In this document: piece after piece, positions 1 through 11,699 of the stretch
How the letters are laid out: each line of letters begins with the position of its first letter
Numbering within the stretch: position 1 is the first letter of the stretch
Assembly: GCA_037355855.1 (NCBI GenBank)
Contig: CM074758.1
Location: 7,351,001 to 7,415,000 of the forward strand
Direction: 5' to 3'
DNA from: Pseudo-nitzschia pungens
Taxonomy: Eukaryota; Bacillariophyta; Bacillariophyceae; Bacillariales; Bacillariaceae
DNA length: 64,000 nucleotides
Position numbers and translations under genes: made by a program
Notes under the pieces: model-generated
Databases searched by the model: none
What the model saw: the letters and a program-made list of their open reading frames with translations, nothing else
Told to the model about the DNA's origin: nothing

Positions 1-534
1 CGCGTTCGGAAGGGCCAGAGAATTTATCCATCATCCTACTCCCTTGCAATTGCTTCTGCTGTCAGGGCACAGAGGACTATTGGTTGGCACAACTGGCTTC
101 TTGGTAGGTGGTCTCCTCGCTGGTATCAAATCCAGGCTGACTACTACTCCCACATTGGAAGCAAGCGCTCTCCCAAACGTTGGGCTACAGCTATCATCCA
201 TCAGTTCTTTCTTACCTCCTGGGATCTTTGGACTTATAGGAATGAACGACTCCATGGTCCTGGGGGTACCCTTGATGCTGAACAACACCAATCTCTTGAT
301 GCTTCCATCACTTCAGAATTGGCAATTGGTGCAGCTGGTGCACTTCCCCAGTCACACTCCCTGTTACAAACCCCTTTCCACGTCCTACAAGGTTACACCC
401 TGACTGCCAAGCGGCAGTGGCTTGCAACCATCCACCTTGCAAGGAAGCAATATGCAGCGCCTGTCCAACCAGTGCAGCCATACCAACAAGAGGCTGCTCT
501 TCTCAGAGCCTGGCTTACTGGACCTCAGGGTTGA
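1..534 (+). CDS. LINE ORF2 C-terminal fragment (copy A)
   Basis: Open from the first base (frame 1) to a TGA at 532-534. It encodes the last 177 residues of the family's ORF2, matching residues about 1794-1970 of the intact copy I protein. The fragment lies downstream of RNase H and of the C-x2-C-x8-H-x3-C finger; it holds the conserved C-terminal tail rich in Trp, Arg and His, with the terminal LTGPQG. No function is recognised for this tail. It is partial only because of the window edge; no stop or frameshift is visible. Confidence 0.9.
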   Translation, partial: RVRKGQRIYPSSYSLAIASAVRAQRTIGWHNWLLGRWSPRWYQIQADYYSHIGSKRSPKRWATAIIHQFFLTSWDLWTYRNERLHGPGGTLDAEQHQSLDASITSELAIGAAGALPQSHSLLQTPFHVLQGYTLTAKRQWLATIHLARKQYAAPVQPVQPYQQEAALLRAWLTGPQG

Positions 535-837
535 TTACACTTTGTACCTTGGTCTTGTCTTCTGTTCCTGCTCCTCATCCTGTCCCATCCCTTTTGATAC
601 TGGATCTTATCCCAATATCTTCATTCCCATTTCACTTTATCTCAATTCCCTATTTTGTGGGACTTGTTTGTCCTTTTCCCTGATTGATGTTCAAGGTTTG
701 TTTGCAAATTTGTCGTTCTGCCACTTGGGGTCCTGACTCTATGATGGAGGCGACGTTAAAGTCTGGTTACAGACTGAGTAATTTAGTTTCACCTTTGGTG
801 GTTAAAGTTATTTAAATACGTATATTAATATTAATAA
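535..837 (+). other. LINE 3'UTR and tail (copy A)
   Basis: Non-coding. A T/C-rich stretch is followed by the family's conserved last 130 bases: a GGAGGCGACG box (about 747-756), hairpin 1 with stem GTCTG/CAGAC and loop GTTA (about 761-774), hairpin 2 with the CACC-TTT-GGTG stem (about 791-801), then TTATTTAAATACGTATATT and an ATT-like tail. The same end closes every LINE copy here, and a diverged form closes the N elements. By analogy with stringent LINEs, the hairpins could be what the reverse transcriptase recognises; that is inference. Confidence 0.75.
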
Positions 838-3800
838 TGCAAGCCACTGCCGCTTGGCAGTCAGGGTGTAACCTTGTAGGACGTGGAAAGGGGTTTGTAA
901 CAGGGAGTGTGACTGGGGAAGTGCACCAGCTGCGCCAATGGCCAATTCAGAGGAGATGGAAGCATCAAGAGATTGGTGTTGTTCAGCATCAAGGGTACCC
1001 CCAGGACCATGGAGTCGTTCATTCCTATAGGTCCAAAGATCCCAGGAGGTAAGAAAGAACTGATGGATGATAGCTGTAGCCCACCGTTTGGGAGAGCGCT
1101 TGCTTCCAATGTGGGAGTAGTAGTCAGCCTGGATTTGGTACCAGCGAGGAGACCACCTACCCAGAAGCCAGTTGTGCCAGCCAATAGTCCTCTGTGCTCT
1201 GACAGCAGAGGCAATTGCAAGTGAGTAAGATGATGGATAAATGTTCTGGCCCTTCCGAACTCTGGTGAGAAGATCCACAATGGCAGCCACCAATGTTGGA
1301 TCAGTTTGTTCAACTTCAAGCCTCTTCTGCAGGGGTCCCTTGAAAGCTGACACACTGTGCTGTACTGCCCCAGTGTCCTTGCAGGAGAGCACATGAGAAA
1401 CCTTCTCGTTGTCTGCATCACACAATGGGCACCTGGAGTGATCCTGATACTGGTAGTGAAGTAGTTGGTTGCCAACACCAATGCTGCCAGAAGCAAATTT
1501 GACAAACCACCTTTGCATGCCAGGAGGTAAACGCTTGAAGGCAGACAGATGGGCACACCAATGGATGGAACTCAAAACAGGTTGTGGAATGGGAATGTCA
1601 TGGTGGGTCTGCCAATATTGAAGAAGAGGAGGACCAGAAATGGCAACATGCAAAGCATTTTGATCAAACCTTGAGCACTTGCTTCCATTGAGAGAAAAAG
1701 CCCAGGGCTCAAACACAAGTCTGGGATAGTGATGGGCAGAAGCTCTATGGACAGAGAGAAATGCCTTTGCCATGCTGTCAACCTGATGATTGCGAAGGGC
1801 CCACCAATCAAGAAAGATTCCAGCTTGATGGCCCTGAACCCACTGAAAGTGCACAGAGATTGGCAGGGCAGAAATCATGTTTCTGATGACATAAACATAA
1901 TCAAAAGACTTCTGGGAAATAACCAATGGCCATGATCCCTCAGCCTGTTTGAGAGCTGTGTCACCATCCAGAGCAATAGTGATAGAGCCAGAAGCAATAT
2001 CAAAAAGACTCACCAGAGCAGTGCAGCAGGTGAGAACCCCAATGATTCCTGCCAGTTCACTCCTGTAGGAAGATTGATCCTCAGGGGATCCACTGACAAA
2101 ATTACAGCCAGTGAGGAACAAAGAGGCAGTCTTGGTGGAGGTATTGGGGGACAAAATGAAAGCAGAAGTTCCTCTGAGAAGGTCCGGATCAAATGAACCA
2201 TCACATACAGCACTGGCGGTACCACTCTCAATAGCATCAACAAGGTGCTGACAGCCAGCCTGTGGTAGGGAATATTTGTGGAGAAGTACCCTTGGAGACG
2301 CACAGAGTGAATCAAAGGCATCTACTGGGGAGTCTGGAAGAGAATCATATGGATTGTACTCCAGAGGATCCATGTCAGGAGGTTCGGAAACAAAGGCTGA
2401 GGACCCAACAACGCGTACAACGTGGCCACAAATAACAGGGCAGACAAGTACATCAGCACAGGCTGGTTTGTCAGGAATGAGTTCAGAAGTGACCCTGTAT
2501 CTGCCCCTGCCCTGGGAGGTGCTCACAATCCAGCCAGTAGAAGTTTTGAAGAATATTCTGTTGGTGGATGGAGACATAAACCAAGGCCAAAGAGAAGCTG
2601 TCTGGGGAGAGAGCCAATGCCCAAGATGAAAAGAAGGAGCCAGTGCCCTGGCTGCAGGGGGTGGACAGGGGGGAAGAAAACAGGTCTGAAGAGCCTTAGT
2701 CCATAAGCGCTGTGCTGCTGGAGGCCAGGATGGAGGACATCTAGGCCAGTCAAGATGATCCCTCAAGTGATTGGAGGATGTCAGCTGGAAGGCCATGGGA
2801 GAGAGTCTTTTCCCATCTGGAGTACAAATGTCAGCAAGGGAAATAGCCTTGAGGGACATGCGCATGTGATTCAAGAGGGACAAGTCAGCACCTCTGAAGC
2901 CAGAGTTGACAAAGGCTTGCATGAGATAGCAGTCATTGGAACGTAGCAGGGGAAGATCTGGGAAGTCTTCAAACAAGCTCACAGGGTGAACAGAGAAAAA
3001 CTTCCACACATGTTTGTACCAGCAAGGAGTGACGTAGGAAGCAAAGGGATGATAGGGTGTGACACCAAGATGGAGAGGAAGTCCAAGTTCAAGCCTGAGA
3101 GACTCAGCAGTGAGCCTGAGAATCCTACCAGTTTGTGAGGACCTGACAGATTCCTGAAAGAGGGTGGCAATATGACTGAACTCTTGGAGGAGGTATGGAT
3201 GGATGAATCCAAAGCCTTGATAGAGGGAAGGACCATAGAACACATGTCTGGGAAATGTCCGTGACATCCCTGCTTTATTCAGCACAGGAACAAGAGCTGG
3301 GTGAATTATCTTAGTCCAAGTGGCCTCATCAAGTTGCGTGACAGGCATGGGATATTCAACAGACTTCATGAAAGAATACTTGAAGGTGTAGAGGGATGCG
3401 CGCTTCTCACACTTGGAAGCCCTGAGTTGAGAGCCAAAAGACTGAGACTGGGACTGCATGTGAGCAATCTGTGCTTCCTCATTGCCATCCATGGAGATAA
3501 AAACCCCAAGGGTCTTGTCAGCATGGTCAACTTCAAACCGATCCAGGGTAGCTCGATTGCCATTCTTGTCAGCAACAGAGAAGTCACCAGGCATGTCAGC
3601 AATGGAGCGATAGTCCCAACCGGATCCATTCCATTTGAAATCAATCAAATAACAGAAGGATTTGGCAGGTTCAATAGCACCACCAGTGGCAATAATCCCA
3701 CCAGCCCATCGGTCAAGAGCTCCCTGAAAGTCAACAGCCAATTCCTCACCAGATGTTGAGGAATCAGAGCCAGCACAAAACAAATCTGTGTCATCCACAA

Positions 3801-6642
3801 AGGCAAAACCCACAAGAGAGACCAGTTGCAGTGACAATGAAGTGAGAAGATGGACACCATGCCCAGCCTGTTGCATCATTCGGAAGACAATTGTTGACAC
3901 CAAAGCCCAAAGAGTTGGACCAATACCGTTGCCTTGGCCACAACCACTGAGAGGAACAGGTTCATCACCATACACAGGACCTGACCGACCAAAACCAGTT
4001 TTGATGTGGTGCTTGGCAAGTTGCAAAGTAGACAAAAGAACCTCACACACATGTGCAGGAACCCCAAAGCTCTGGAGAGTGAGACCTGCAATGGGATGAG
4101 AGATCCTATCACAGCAGCCCTTGGCATCATTCATAGCAACAGCACCGGATCTGCGCTTCTGCCGCAACACATCACATATGAGCTTCTTGTTCAGGCAGGT
4201 GTTGATTGCCTTGTGGTGTTTCCTGCTTCCATGTTGATCAACAGCCACGGCATTGGCACGTTCAGCATGGGCAAGAATTCGTCTGCCAATCATCTTGTTG
4301 TTGATTTGGAACTCAGGAGACATCAACTGGATGAGTCTCATCTTATCCACTCTATATTCACCAGGTTTCTTGAAGATCTCAACATCAGTGATGACCTGCC
4401 AAGCAGAAGGAGAGAAGCCAACAATCAAAGGGACGGATCTCAGGAGAGTGTCAAACTTGTTCAGCTGGGGATCCAGGGCAAATGCCTTGTGGTGGGCAAA
4501 ACTCAAACAAGAAGGTTCACTTGCTGTGCGTTCCCTCTGGCGTTTCCAGGCAGCAGCATTGTCAGCTGGACACACTGAATAGTCAAAGGGGGGCAAACTC
4601 AGAATAGAGTCAGGGACTTTGAGACAGGAAAGAAATTCAGAAAGGTATTTGTCAGTGGCAGGAGGAGGAATGTATGTGCCATCAAGGACTTGGGGAGCAG
4701 CATGGGCAGTGCCTAGGTAGCCAAAATCTTGAATGAAGGAGGGAGTCATGGAAGGAGTGCCAATACACTGCTGTTGACGCCGGACATTGGATTCAGCCAT
4801 AGCTGGAACCATAGTAGACTGAGATTCCAACACCTGTTCAACACCATCATGGCCAACTGCAATAGCGCGCAAGACTGCTGACTTGTTGACACGTCCCCGA
4901 ATAGACCGAGCAGCGAGACCAAGCTCTCGTTGAAGACGTTCCCTGCGCATCCTGGCACGAATCTGGGAAGCATGCTGGTTGTGAGGCTTGCCTTCAGCAA
5001 GAAGTGCATCCACCAGGCCTTGATTGAAGGAGTCTCTCCATGAGGGGGCCAATTTCTTCACTGCCCGGTATTGCTTGTAAGCTTGTTTCAGATGGAGGAG
5101 AGCACTGGAAAGGTCACTGTGTTCTCCTTTGTAGAGAGAAAGCTTGCAGGCCAACCTTTTCAAAACAGTATGACTGGTGGACACACCCTGTCTCAACTTA
5201 ACAACACGCCGCCAAAAGTCAATGGTATCACGATAGACTTGCAGCTTAGGTGACCATGGAACCAAACCAGCTCTAGTGTGGCAGAGGTTTTGTTCAACAG
5301 AGAGCCTGAGAGAGGTAGAGGTTTCATGGAGTACTTCATATGTGGTGATGAGATCAGTGCGCACAGAAATATCCCCAGACTGAAACTGAGCCAGTAGGTG
5401 CTCCAGCTTAGCTTGGAGAGAAAACACTCCAGCCGTGAGAAAGCTGTGCCTCACTCGCTTGAAATACCGTTGTCGCAGATGAGGGTGGGAGGACTGGAGT
5501 TTGGAATGAGAGAATCTCACAGGAGGTGGCAAATGTTTGCCCATGAGGCTGCAATTACAAACCTCAATCCAAAGCAGTCTATGGTCAGATTCCATACCAT
5601 GGGCACCTCCAAAGGGACAATACCCAGCCCTGAGAACATCAACATTCTCAGAGAACCAAATGGCATCAATTGGTGTTCTGGTAGTGTTGCGGTTGTGAGT
5701 GGCAGGAGGAGAAGACGTACTATGAAGGGTAAGAATGGCATCTCTGAAACCAAGAGCCTTGAGCTCAAAAGACAAGCCATCAGTCCTGACATCAGCATTC
5801 TGGTCAATCCCAACAATGACTTGATCACCTGCACCCAGACAGACTTGAAGGGCAGCAGTTAAATCCCTGTGAAAGAGAATGCATGGATTGGGACTGAAAA
5901 GATTTTCAGCGGCTTGAAAGTATCGGTACTGTTGATTCCAAACTGAGCCAAGATTCCTATCATTTTCAACTGGGCAGTAGGCAGAAAACATGGTGACATT
6001 GTAGCCATCCCTGCCCTGAAACTTGACAAAGGACCATCTGCCAAGACCAGATGGATCAGCTCCATGTGCAACCTTGTGGGAGCTGAACAGCTGGTCAATG
6101 GAAAAACCTGTGCCGCCAGGCTGAAGCCAAGAGCAGGCAGAAGCTTCATGCTTGTTGTTAGCAAGATAGGAAAAACTTGAGGGACTGACATTCTTCATGC
6201 GCCGATTGAAAAGATCACAGGGCAGGAGTTTGGATTCATTCAAACAATGTTCAGCAAAAAGAGCCACACTGGCATTGCTCTTGACAAATTGACGGGCGTT
6301 GTGCTTGGACATGGACATAAAGGCAGCTCTGCGCTGTGGTCCAATGTTTTGGAAAGTGATGATGGTGGAGTTATAGGATGGAGCTTGAGGGAAGGAATGA
6401 CCAAAACTGTCAGAATCCTTAGCAGCAAGAGAGTCTCCATGAAGAGTTAATTGGACAAAATGAGAGACAGGGGAAGAGGCGGAGGGGGAAAAGGGAGAAA
6501 CAGGAGAAGCATTGATGGGATTTGGATTGGAAGGCATCCCATCACACCTCATACCAGAAGAGCTAACCATGATCAGAAGGAAACCGAGTCTGTCGCACGG
6601 AAGGAAGAGTTGCCGGAGCTGATTTGGTGGAGACATTGGCAT
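838..6642 (-). pseudogene. LINE ORF2 (copy B): EN-RT-RNase H, 3'-truncated
   Basis: About 1,935 codons of ORF2 are open from ATG at 6642, a few bases after an in-frame TGA. The last 35 or so codons are lost, and the frame reads nine codons into copy A's tail before stopping. Endonuclease motifs are present: FQN, EHCLNE, GIDQNAD, SDH. Reverse transcriptase motif B (GCGQGNG) and motif C (FVDDTD) are intact. Motif A reads NDAKGCCDR, where copies C, G and I have NDAKGCYDR: a Tyr to Cys change beside the catalytic Asp, probably damaging. RNase H residues (DGSF, SEL, LDGD, VDSMA) and the CPLC...H...C finger are present. The start overlaps the end of ORF1 by 80 nt in a different frame. Probably dead: truncated, with an altered motif A. 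Confidence 0.88.
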
Positions 6643-9513
6643 GGCTCAAATCACTGACACTAGCATCATGACTGGAAGAGAATGCAATTGCAGCAACTCC
6701 AAGCCTCAATGCAGAGGCTGCATCTTCCCCACCACCGGCAGCAGGAACTGCAGGTGAGGACTCAGGAGAGGCCACAGGGGGGTCACCAGCCATGGCATCA
6801 TGGGGAGGGTCAGGAACTGCAGGGGGAACTTCAGGAGAGATACCAGGGGAGGCATCAGCCTTGGCCACATGGGTAGGATCACCGCCAGGAGGAACAGCAC
6901 CTGCAGGCGCTGAGGCCTGGACAGCAGTAAGATTGGAAGTGCCAGTCGCTAAAGTATCCATGGATTGAGAATCATCAAAGCCTCCACCACCACTGTCAGC
7001 ACGGGCTTGGAGGTTAAAGTGCAAATCCAGATCAAAAGTGAGATCAGGAGCAAGGTCAACTGACAAGTCATCATCAACAAGTTCCCAATCTCGTGCATCC
7101 CCATCACCAAAAAATGGAAGAGAGTTATCCTGCATTGGATCTGCAGCAGGTGCAGTTTCCACAACACAATTGACAGCAGCATCCCAATGGTAAGCTTCCC
7201 CAAGTCAACTGGAAGATCAAGATCAACTACCCCCAGAACAGGAGCAGTTTCATGGCTCTCAATAAATTTGGCTTGGCGGTGCTTAGCCTGGCGAACAGTC
7301 TTGAGCTTGGAGGGGGGAAGAGGTCTGTCAGAAGGATTGGTAGCTGTCTCAATAAACTTGTAGAATTTACCATCAGGTAAAGAGGCAATGTCTGAAGGTT
7401 TGCAACGGTTGAACTGGGCTTTGAGGAGCTTAACAGTTTGGGCGCGCTTTGTTGCATCACATAAAACATGAGCAGCCAGAACCGGATTGGGATCAGGAGT
7501 TCTGGAGTTGTCAAGGCTGATATTCTTCCTGATAACAGCAATAGGACATGCCTGAAACCTGGGATGAGTCTGAAGCAATTCGTTGTAGTGGTCAAGATCA
7601 AAACTCGGCATGTAAGATCCAAGGAGAAAGCCACAGGTGACAATAACTGGGGCCTGTATGTGATCATATTTCAGCTCCATGTCACGGTCTCTGAGCCTCT
7701 GGAGCAACTGGACAGAAAAGAGAGTCTCCAGGGAAGCACTGTGTCCCAAAAAGAAGCGTAGATGAGGAGCAGTTCTACTGCGAAGCCAGAGCTGAGCAAC
7801 ATACAATTCCAAGGTCTTCCTGTCAGGAAGTGTCGTCCAAAACTTGGTAACAGGCTTGGCCTTGGGGTTGAGCCTGGCTCTGGAGGGAAAAACATACAAC
7901 ACCAGACGCTTGTCAACAGTCCATAGAAGATCCAAAGCTTCCTTGAGAGACTTGAGCAGCTCATCATACAGTTCCCCAGGGCGTTGTGACATCAACCTTG
8001 GAAGGGACAGAGTGACAAAAGAACTATGAGAACACTTGGTGCCAGCAGTGACATCCACTGGAGCTCTAGAATCACTGGAGCAAACCCCTCGGCGTTGGAG
8101 GAAATGCCCAGCAGAAGAGGACAAGACAGTAGCATCACCACCACCAGGAAGAAAGGACACTGATTTGGAAGTGGAAGATTTGGAAGTGGAAGCATCATCA
8201 GCCACTGGTGGCGCAGGTGTAGGAGGGCGCTTCTTGAAATGCCAGTGAGAGCCAAGCACCTGATTGGCTGCCCACCATACTTTGCCTTCAGTGCTAGGCA
8301 AAAGGTTGCCCTCACAATACAGGTCATCAAAACACTCAGGAGACATCTTGACCAAACCAATAAGACATTTCTTCAGAGCCTGGCCAGATGGTTGCTTGGT
8401 CCAGGCTGGGGCAGAGCCTTGAAAGCAAGCAGAGGCAATAGAAGCCAAGGAAGCTACAGAGGCATTGCGCCAGTCTGGAGTGTCCGGAAAAACCTGAGCA
8501 TAAACAGGAGGGATGGCAGTCCGGCAAATATCATGGATGGATTTTTTGTCTTTACCCTCCTTCTTGCTGAAGAAGTGTGTAGGGCTTGGACACCCAGCCC
8601 ATAACCGGTTACCAGTTGGAGATTTTCGAAAGGCATGAATTGCAGATGGGATAGGAGCCTTGCCAGAACAGGGGCCCTTACCATAAAAACACCAGAGGAA
8701 GGAAGCGGAATGAGCCCTGTTGGCAGCAGCCAGAGCCTCCTGGCGTTGGGATTGGCGTGCTTGCTGCTGAGAGGGATCAGACTTCTGGGCAGAGGAAAAG
8801 GCAAGAGTAGATTGCTTGAGGATAGATGAAGCAGGGATCTTGCCTGAGGTCCCAGAGCCCTTTGGCAGCTGGGAGCCTGCCGGGTTGGATCCTGGCTGCT
8901 GGGAGACTGGGGGCCGGGGTCCAGACTGCTGGGAGCCCTGCTGCTGGGAGCCCTGCTGCTGGGAGCCATGCTGCTGGAAGCCTGAGGACTGGGAGCCTGA
9001 GGACTGGGAGCTTATCATCTTGGGGTCTGACAGCAGAGTACCTGACGACTGAGAACCTGACAGAGTACCTGACGGCGGAGGACCTGACTCCTGGGAGCCT
9101 AACTGAGAAGCTGTTGACAGAGAAGAAGTTTGCAAGGAATCCCCTGGTGCAGTGTCCCCTGGTGCAGATTCCCCTGGTGCAGATTCAGTGCCAAGCATCT
9201 CAACATCAGAAAGCACACCTGCAGATGAGGACACAGAAGAAGATGAAGACATATCATCAACAGAAGACCCATTCATAGAGGATGAAGAGGCTGATGAGGC
9301 AGAGGAAGAGGATGATCTGGTATCAAGAGTAGGAGAGGGAGTAGTAAGAGCAGAGGTGACACTAGAATGTCTTGGAGGGGTCTTTTGCACAAATGGGCGC
9401 TTGTTAGACCGAGCCCCAGAGGCAGACCTAGCAGAAGAAGGAGGCGTGGAAGATCTTTTCTTCCGGGAAGCTGCTTGGGAGGTGGGCCACCCCTTAGTTG
9501 GAGGGGGAGGCAT
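6563..9513 (-). pseudogene. LINE ORF1 (copy B), frameshifted by a 244-bp deletion
   Basis: ORF1 begins at ATG 9513 (MPPPPTKGWP). The open frame extends further up, to 9606, but the conserved start is the MPPPP methionine found in copies B, C and H. N-terminal half: Ser/Pro-rich, then GSQ/QQG repeats, then the conserved Cys-containing and central domains. At about 7199 the sequence jumps from codon ~793 to codon ~878 relative to copy C. Exactly 244 bp are missing at a short CC microhomology, which shifts the frame. The upstream part therefore reads out of frame to a stop at 6949, and the C-terminal part continues in another frame to the normal stop at 6563. Compared with copy C it also lacks a nine-residue piece after the Gln-rich repeats. 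Function of the family's ORF1 is unrecognised. Confidence 0.85.
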
Positions 9514-11440
9514 TGTACCAGAAGTGGAGCACTGAGGGCAGGTGATGACAAAGGCCGGGGCAGGAGAAGCACCGGTTGATGACAAAGGCCGGGGCAGGAG
9601 AAGCACCGATTGAGGGCAAACAACAGCTGAAAAGCAAACAATTGGGTGCTAGACCAACAGCAGACACGCCTCTTGGAAGTGCAAGTGCCAGGTGATGACA
9701 AAGGCCGGGGCAGGAGAAGCACCGGTTGAGGGCAAACAAAAGCTGAAAAGCAAGCAATTGGGTGCTGGACCAACAGCAGACCAGCCTCTTGGATGTGCAA
9801 GTGCCAGGTGATGACACAGGCCGGAGCAGGTGAAGCACCTGTTGAGGGCAGAGGCCGGGGCAGGAGGAGCACTGGTGGAGTGAAACTCAACAGCAGAAAA
9901 CCTCCAGCGGAGTGGAGGAGCACCAACGGAAACGCCGCGCTCTTGGATGTGCAAGTGCCAGGTGATGACAAAGGCCGGGGCAGGAGAAGCACCGGGTGAG
10001 GGCAAAGGCCGGGGCAAGAGAAGCACCAGTGGAGAGCAAAGCAACAACTGAAAAGCAGGCAATTGGGTGTTGGACCAACAGCAGACACGCCTCTTGGATG
10101 TGCAAGTGCCAGGTGATGACAGAGGCCGGAGCAGGGGAAACACCGGTTGAGGGAAAGGGCCGGGGCAGGAGAAGCACCGGTGGAGGGCAATCAACAGCAG
10201 AAAACCTCCAGTGGAGTGCAGGAGCAACAACTGAAACGCCGCGCTTGAAAGGAGAAGCACCGGGTGAGGGCAAAGGCCGGTACAGGAGAAGCACCGGTTG
10301 AGAGCAAAGCAACAACTGAAAAGCAGGCAATTGGGTGTTGGACCAACAGCAGACACGCCTCTTGGATATGCAAGTGCCAGGTGATGACAAAGGCCGGAGC
10401 AGGTGAAGCACCAGTTGAGGGCAAAGGCCGGGGCAGGAGAAGCACCGGTGGAGGGCCAACCAACAACTGAAAAGCAGGCAATTGGGTGTTGGACCCACAG
10501 CAGACACGCCTCTTGGATGTGCAAGTGCCAGGTGATGACAAAGGCCGGAGCAGGTGAAGCACCGGTTGAGGGCAAAGGCCGGGGCAGGAGAAGCACCGGG
10601 TGAGGGCAAAGCAACAACTGAAAAGCAGGCAATTGGGTGTTGGACCAACAGCAGACACGCCTCTTGGATGTGCAAGTGCCAGGTGATGACAAATGCCGGA
10701 GGAGGTGAAGCACCGGTTGAGGGCAAAAGCCGGGGCAGGAAAAGCACCGGTGGAGGGCAAATCAACAGCAGAAAACCTCCAGTGGAGTGCAGGAGCAACA
10801 ACTGGAACGCCGCGCTTGAAAGGAGAAGCACCGGTTGAGGGCAAAGGCCGGGAAAGGAGAAGCACCGGTTGAGATCAAAGCAACAACGGAAAAGCAGGCA
10901 ATTGGGTGTTGGACCAGCAGCAGACACGCCTCTTGGATGTGCAAGTGCCAGGTGATGACAAAGGCCGGAGCAGGTGAAGCACCGGTTGAGGGCAAAGGCC
11001 GGGGCAGGAAAAGCACCGGTGGAGGGCAAATCAACAGCAGAAAACCTCCAGTGGAGTGCAGGAGCAACAACTGGAACGCCGCGCTTGAAAGGAGAAGCAC
11101 CGGTTGAGGGCAAAGGCCGGGAAAGGAGAAGCACCGGTTGAGATCAAAGCAACAACTGAAAAGCAGGCAATTGGGTGTTGGACCAACAGCAGACACGCCT
11201 CTTGGAAGTGCAAGTGCCAGGTGATGAAAAAGGCCGGGGAAGGAGAAGCACCGGTTGAGGGCAAAGGCCGGGGCAGGAGAAGCACCAATGGAGGGCAAAC
11301 CAACAGCTGAAAAGCAACCCGTTGGGTGCTGGAGCAACAGCAGACACTGCTCTGGGATGTAAAAGTGCCAGGTGATGACAAAGGCCGGGGCAGGAGAAGC
11401 ACCGGTTGAGGGCAAATCAACAAACTGAAAAGCACCAGTT
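9514..11440 (-). repeat. Leader minisatellite (copy B)
   Basis: A complex tandem array just upstream of ORF1. The short unit is about 34 bp, centred on GGCCGGGGCAGGAGAAGCAC with CCGGTTGAGGGCAAA between. It alternates with longer units of about 60-90 bp carrying GAAAAGCAGGCAATTGGG and AGCAGAAAACCTCC. Unit order varies between copies B, C and H. Because 34 is not a multiple of 3 and the unit has no stops on the element's sense strand, all three sense frames are open. They give rotating Cys/Leu/Pro-rich, Leu/Pro-rich and Ser/Ala/Pro-rich peptides. I treat these as non-coding. Confidence 0.8.
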
Positions 11441-11690
11441 GAGTGATAGGTTGTATGCTGGGAAACAGGATACAGCAGCAACAACAGGTCCAATGTTGGT
11501 CTGAACAAGGAAAAATTCCAGGGGAACCAAAAGAAAAGACTGGAGCACTACCAGAAGAGTCACGCTCGAAACCCACAGAGGTGCTCTGGAGTTACAGAAT
11601 TTAGAAACTCCAGTAGACCACTGCAAATCGTGTAGAAACAGACTGTAGAAACCAAACAGACTGTATGACAACTGGCTTGTATCAAAGACC
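11441..11690 (-). other. Unique leader segment (copy B)
   Basis: A single-copy piece of the LINE leader between the minisatellite and the hairpin array, also present in copies C (about 30370-30640) and H (about 49100-49320). It contains the words CAGCAACAACAGGTCC and CTCTGGAGTTACAGAATTT. No ORF or known signal is recognised. Confidence 0.6.
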
Positions 11691-11699
11691 TGGTATTAG

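Larger units (their letters stand above)
1..837 (+). mobile_element. LINE copy A, 3' end only
   Basis: This is the 3' end of a plus-strand copy of the 12.3-kb LINE family; the rest lies before the window. It contains the last 177 codons of ORF2 (1-534), a 3'UTR (535-about 815) and a degenerate ATT-type tail that stops at about 837. Directly after it begins the 3'-truncated minus-strand copy B, so A inserted antisense into the last coding part of B's ORF2. The lost last 35 or so codons and 3'UTR of B should lie to the left of A, outside the window. The two 3' hairpins of the family (GTCTG-GTTA-CAGAC, and a CACC/GGTG stem) are present. Confidence 0.9.

Noticed and set aside
1..291. Antisense open frames over ORF2 (many of 60-230 codons on both strands)
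   Set aside because: They recur at the same place in each copy because the underlying sequence is repeated, have no domain, and are shadows of ORF2 or ORF1.
9887..11134. Long Cys/Leu/Pro-rich open frame (415 codons) upstream of ORF1, and its sisters in the other leaders (for example 28444-29727, 49045-51033)
   Set aside because: They lie in the 34-bp/long-unit minisatellite, occur in all three sense frames at once, and repeat the same three peptides because 34 is not a multiple of 3. No domain, no shared start.
9536..11430. Possible CRISPR array
   Set aside because: Repeats are contiguous with no unique spacers of constant length, no cas genes, and the context is a eukaryotic LINE leader.
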